Shown here: in pieces, positions 5,474-7,139 of the stretch
How positions within the stretch are numbered: position 1 is the first letter of the stretch
Layout: the number at the start of each line of letters is the position of its first letter
Source: Chloroflexota bacterium
GTDB lineage: Bacteria > Chloroflexota > Anaerolineae > Aggregatilineales > UBA3940
Assembly (NCBI GenBank): GCA_010092775.1
Contig: JAADYZ010000411.1
Coordinates: forward strand, 1-7,139
DNA length: 7,139 nucleotides
Direction of reading: 5' to 3'
Notes under the pieces: model-generated
What the model was told of the DNA's origin: nothing
Databases searched by the model: none
Seen by the model: only the letters and a program-made list of their open reading frames with translations
Translations under genes and position numbers: made by a program

Positions 5474-6418
5474 ATGAGTGATCAACAGCTAGCCCCTCTT
5501 GCCTTTCGTGAGGCACAAGAGGCCGATTGGGAGCAGATTGCCCCGATGGTGGCCAACACCTGGGGGGACGAAGGTGACTACATCAACGAGTCGCTTTGGC
5601 GGCAGTGGGTTGAAGAATCGGCTACCCCCCGCTCGTATATAACAGTCGCCGAAAATGATGGCCAGATCGTTGCGCTGGGCCGCATCCGCGAATTGTCAGT
5701 AGGCGAGTGGTGGATGGAAGGCATTCGTGTTCGGCCTGAATTGCGAGGCCAGGGTATTGGGCAAGCCGTTGTGCAGGAGTTGATTCGCTTGCACAGGCTG
5801 TACAGCATCGGCCTGCTCCGTTTCGCCACCTACAGCCACAATACCGGGATGCCAGAGATCGCCAAAAAGCTTGGCTTTGTGCACTTGCTCAGCGCCACCG
5901 AAATCCACATCCCGGCGATGGACACCGACTATTCAGCCTATCGAGTCTTGGAGCCGCGCAACGTTGACATTGCCTTCAATTTCCTGAAGGCCTCCCCAAT
6001 GTATCGCTTCAACAAGTTTGCAGAATACCACTGGGTGATGCACTTCATGAGCCGTGAGCGTGTGTTGAACTATCTAGAAGACGAGACCACCCACGTGGTC
6101 GGATGGCGTCAATTCAAACAACTCTACGGCATGGTGATTGTCCACACCCAGAGCGATCCTGCCTATCCCTACGCTGACCCGGACAACCTCTATCTCAGCT
6201 ATGTCGCTGCCCCTGACGACACCACCTTCGCCAACATGATTCATGGATTGCGTGGAATCGCCGCTGCACAGGGCAAGAAGAAGATCGTATGGAAGATGCC
6301 CTTGGGGGCAGGGTTGGAGCGGCCTATCGCCCAGCAGGCCGACATTGAGCGGGCGTGGTCTGAAGATGGCCAGCTTCTCTTATACGAACTGCCAATACAG
6401 GCTGGTCGTGGGATATAA
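5474..6418 (+). CDS. GNAT family N-acetyltransferase with a second GNAT-like half
   Basis: This 314-residue cytoplasmic protein probably transfers an acetyl group from acetyl-CoA to an amine; the acceptor is unknown. The N-terminal GNAT domain covers about residues 8-148. Its acetyl-CoA loop is RPELRGQGIGQAV (87-99), matching the Q/RxxGxG/A motif, preceded by the strand WWMEGIRV (79-86) and followed by the helix VVQELIRLHRL (99-109). ATYSHN (118-123) and the helix with KKLGF (131-135) fit the later core strands. Residues 155-314 are not standard for a single GNAT. Their apparent strand-helix-strand order (LYLSYVAAPDD, 239-249; helix to about 266; KKIVWKMPLG; LLLYELPI) resembles another GNAT fold without the acetyl-CoA motif. 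The start ATG has AGGTGA at 5465-5470, only 3 nt away, which may weaken translation. It sits between the AI-2E gene and the acidic-protein gene, probably co-transcribed. Confidence 0.88.
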   Translation: MSDQQLAPLAFREAQEADWEQIAPMVANTWGDEGDYINESLWRQWVEESATPRSYITVAENDGQIVALGRIRELSVGEWWMEGIRVRPELRGQGIGQAVVQELIRLHRLYSIGLLRFATYSHNTGMPEIAKKLGFVHLLSATEIHIPAMDTDYSAYRVLEPRNVDIAFNFLKASPMYRFNKFAEYHWVMHFMSRERVLNYLEDETTHVVGWRQFKQLYGMVIVHTQSDPAYPYADPDNLYLSYVAAPDDTTFANMIHGLRGIAAAQGKKKIVWKMPLGAGLERPIAQQADIERAWSEDGQLLLYELPIQAGRGI

Positions 6419-6419
6419 T
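6414..6419 (+). promoter_or_regulatory. Possible internal -10 box before the acidic-protein gene
   Basis: A perfect TATAAT overlaps the GNAT stop codon (6416-6418) and would start transcription near 6426, about 26 nt before the next gene. No convincing -35 hexamer lies 16-18 bp upstream and there is no extended -10 TG at the right place, so this may be chance. Confidence 0.25.
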
Positions 6420-6451
6420 CAAGCACCTTCCAGCAAACAGAGGAGTGATCT

Positions 6452-6652
6452 ATGGCCGACCGATTTGACGATTTTGATGATGACGACTCTCTCGTCGTCC
6501 TGGCTGAGACTGAAGGCTATGCTGTTCTGCTAGGCGAAGATGCAGACGGCGAAGAGGTATACAACGTTCAGCTCGGAACCCTTACCCTGCATCTCTTCAA
6601 AGAAGAATTCGATGAGTTGGTTCAGCTCATCAAAGAAGCCGCAGACAAGTAA
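6452..6652 (+). CDS. Small, strongly acidic protein of unknown function
   Basis: I do not recognise the family. The 66 residues contain 20 Asp or Glu and only four Lys or Arg (R4, K50, K61, K66), a formal charge of about -16. The N-terminus is an Asp-rich tract (FDDFDDDD, 5-12). Two or three likely beta strands follow (SLVVLAE, 13-19; YAVLLG, 23-28; EVYNVQLGTLTLHLF, 35-49). A C-terminal amphipathic helix ends it (KEEFDELVQLIKEAADK, 50-66). There is no Cys, signal peptide or membrane segment. That this is a real gene is supported by GAGGAG at 6440-6445 with a 6-nt spacer, by its position 33 bp after the GNAT stop, and by a terminator 27 bp after its own stop. The strand-helix layout suggests a small folded domain with an acidic arm, possibly binding a basic partner; that is inference. 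Confidence 0.82.
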   Translation: MADRFDDFDDDDSLVVLAETEGYAVLLGEDADGEEVYNVQLGTLTLHLFKEEFDELVQLIKEAADK

Positions 6653-6679
6653 ACGGCTCGAATTGCAGCACACGATACG

Positions 6680-6702
6680 CACCCGGCCACTGCCGGGTGT
6701 TT
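6680..6702 (+). terminator. Intrinsic terminator after the acidic-protein gene
   Basis: CACCCGGC (6680-6687) pairs perfectly with GCCGGGTG (6692-6699) over the four-base loop CACT, followed by TTTCGTT. It closes the AI-2E/GNAT/acidic-protein unit and separates it from the MFS gene. Confidence 0.82.
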
Positions 6703-6735
6703 CGTTGTGGATACCCTGGTAAAAGGAAGCGGCAC

Positions 6736-7139
6736 ATGACAGAAGGCCAGCCCTCAGAAGAACAGGCGCTGTCCCTAATCGACCTGATCCGCAGCCCGCT
6801 GCTGCTGGCAGTCTATATGCCGTCCATGTTGTTCTTCACTAGCAACGGCCTCTTGATCCCGGTGCTGCCTCTCTTTGCCAACGACTTCGACGTGTCCTAT
6901 GCATGGGTAGGCGCAGTGCTGGCAGCGGAGGGCATCGGGCGGCTGACGGGGAATGTGCCAGCCGGTATTCTGCTGGGAAAGCTGGGGCGCAAAACCAGCA
7001 TGGCCCTAGGTCTAGCCGGGCTGACGCTTTCGACCTTGCTGCTGGTGGTTTCTAACTCGATCACGATGGTGTTGGCGCTGCGCTATGTGGCTGGCTTGAG
7101 TGCTGCGCTCTTCGGCATCGCCATGCACCTCTACGTGAC
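6736..7139 (+). CDS. MFS transporter, N-terminal part (3' end outside the window)
   Basis: An open frame runs from ATG 6736 to the window edge, 134 complete codons, with no stop. The translation is a polytopic membrane protein of the major facilitator superfamily. After a polar N-terminus (1-20) come membrane segments at about 22-46, 55-80, 88-107 and 110-133. The loop between the second and third carries LLGKLGRKTSM (79-89), a variant of the MFS motif A (GxLxDRxGRRxx) in which the usual Asp-Arg pair is Gly-Lys. The N-terminal segment ends with IPVLPLFANDF (41-51), common in drug-efflux-like MFS proteins, but the substrate cannot be assigned. AAAAGGAAG at 6721-6729 provides a plausible ribosome-binding site. 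I see no strong promoter between the preceding terminator and the start; the space is only 33 bp. Confidence 0.9.
   Translation, partial: MTEGQPSEEQALSLIDLIRSPLLLAVYMPSMLFFTSNGLLIPVLPLFANDFDVSYAWVGAVLAAEGIGRLTGNVPAGILLGKLGRKTSMALGLAGLTLSTLLLVVSNSITMVLALRYVAGLSAALFGIAMHLYV

Overview
The window is about 7.1 kb of bacterial chromosome with moderately high GC content. Coding regions are tightly packed, ribosome-binding sites are clear, and three strong hairpins followed by short T-runs look like intrinsic terminators. The gene content and protein style suggest an environmental, Chloroflexota-like bacterium: an FHA protein, a TPR protein, an AI-2E family permease, a two-part GNAT protein and a small acidic protein around rpsO-pnp. 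This assignment is a judgement from protein style, not a database result.

Layout, left to right. Positions 2-562 (+) hold the C-terminal part of a TPR protein whose start lies outside the window. Its stop codon overlaps the stop of a convergent gene (559-1122, -) for a small FHA phosphothreonine-reading protein. A 212-bp divergent region follows, with -10 boxes on both strands, a good sigma70-type promoter and a structured leader. It leads into rpsO (ribosomal protein S15). A 251-bp rpsO-pnp gap carries a 14-pair hairpin, an extended -10 promoter and a leader of about 150 nt. Then comes pnp (polynucleotide phosphorylase), with full catalytic, KH and S1 domains and an unusual C-terminal tail made only of Gly, Arg, Ser, Asn and Asp. 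Most of that tail is a 57-bp tandem repeat. An 11-bp perfect terminator hairpin closes pnp.

A new promoter drives an AI-2E family membrane protein (4308-5447). A GNAT-type acetyltransferase with a second GNAT-like half (5474-6418) follows at 26 bp, and a 66-residue very acidic protein (6452-6652) follows at 33 bp. These three probably form one transcription unit ending at the hairpin at 6680-6702. The last gene is an MFS transporter (6736 to the window edge), truncated by the window.

The central pair is the widely conserved rpsO-pnp block: S15 assembles the 30S platform and PNPase degrades RNA. The flanking genes are not obviously linked to it in function. I found no mobile element, CRISPR array, tRNA or rRNA gene, and no clearly new multi-gene system. 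The points worth a second look are the PNPase tail, the two leader regions, the double GNAT and the acidic small protein.
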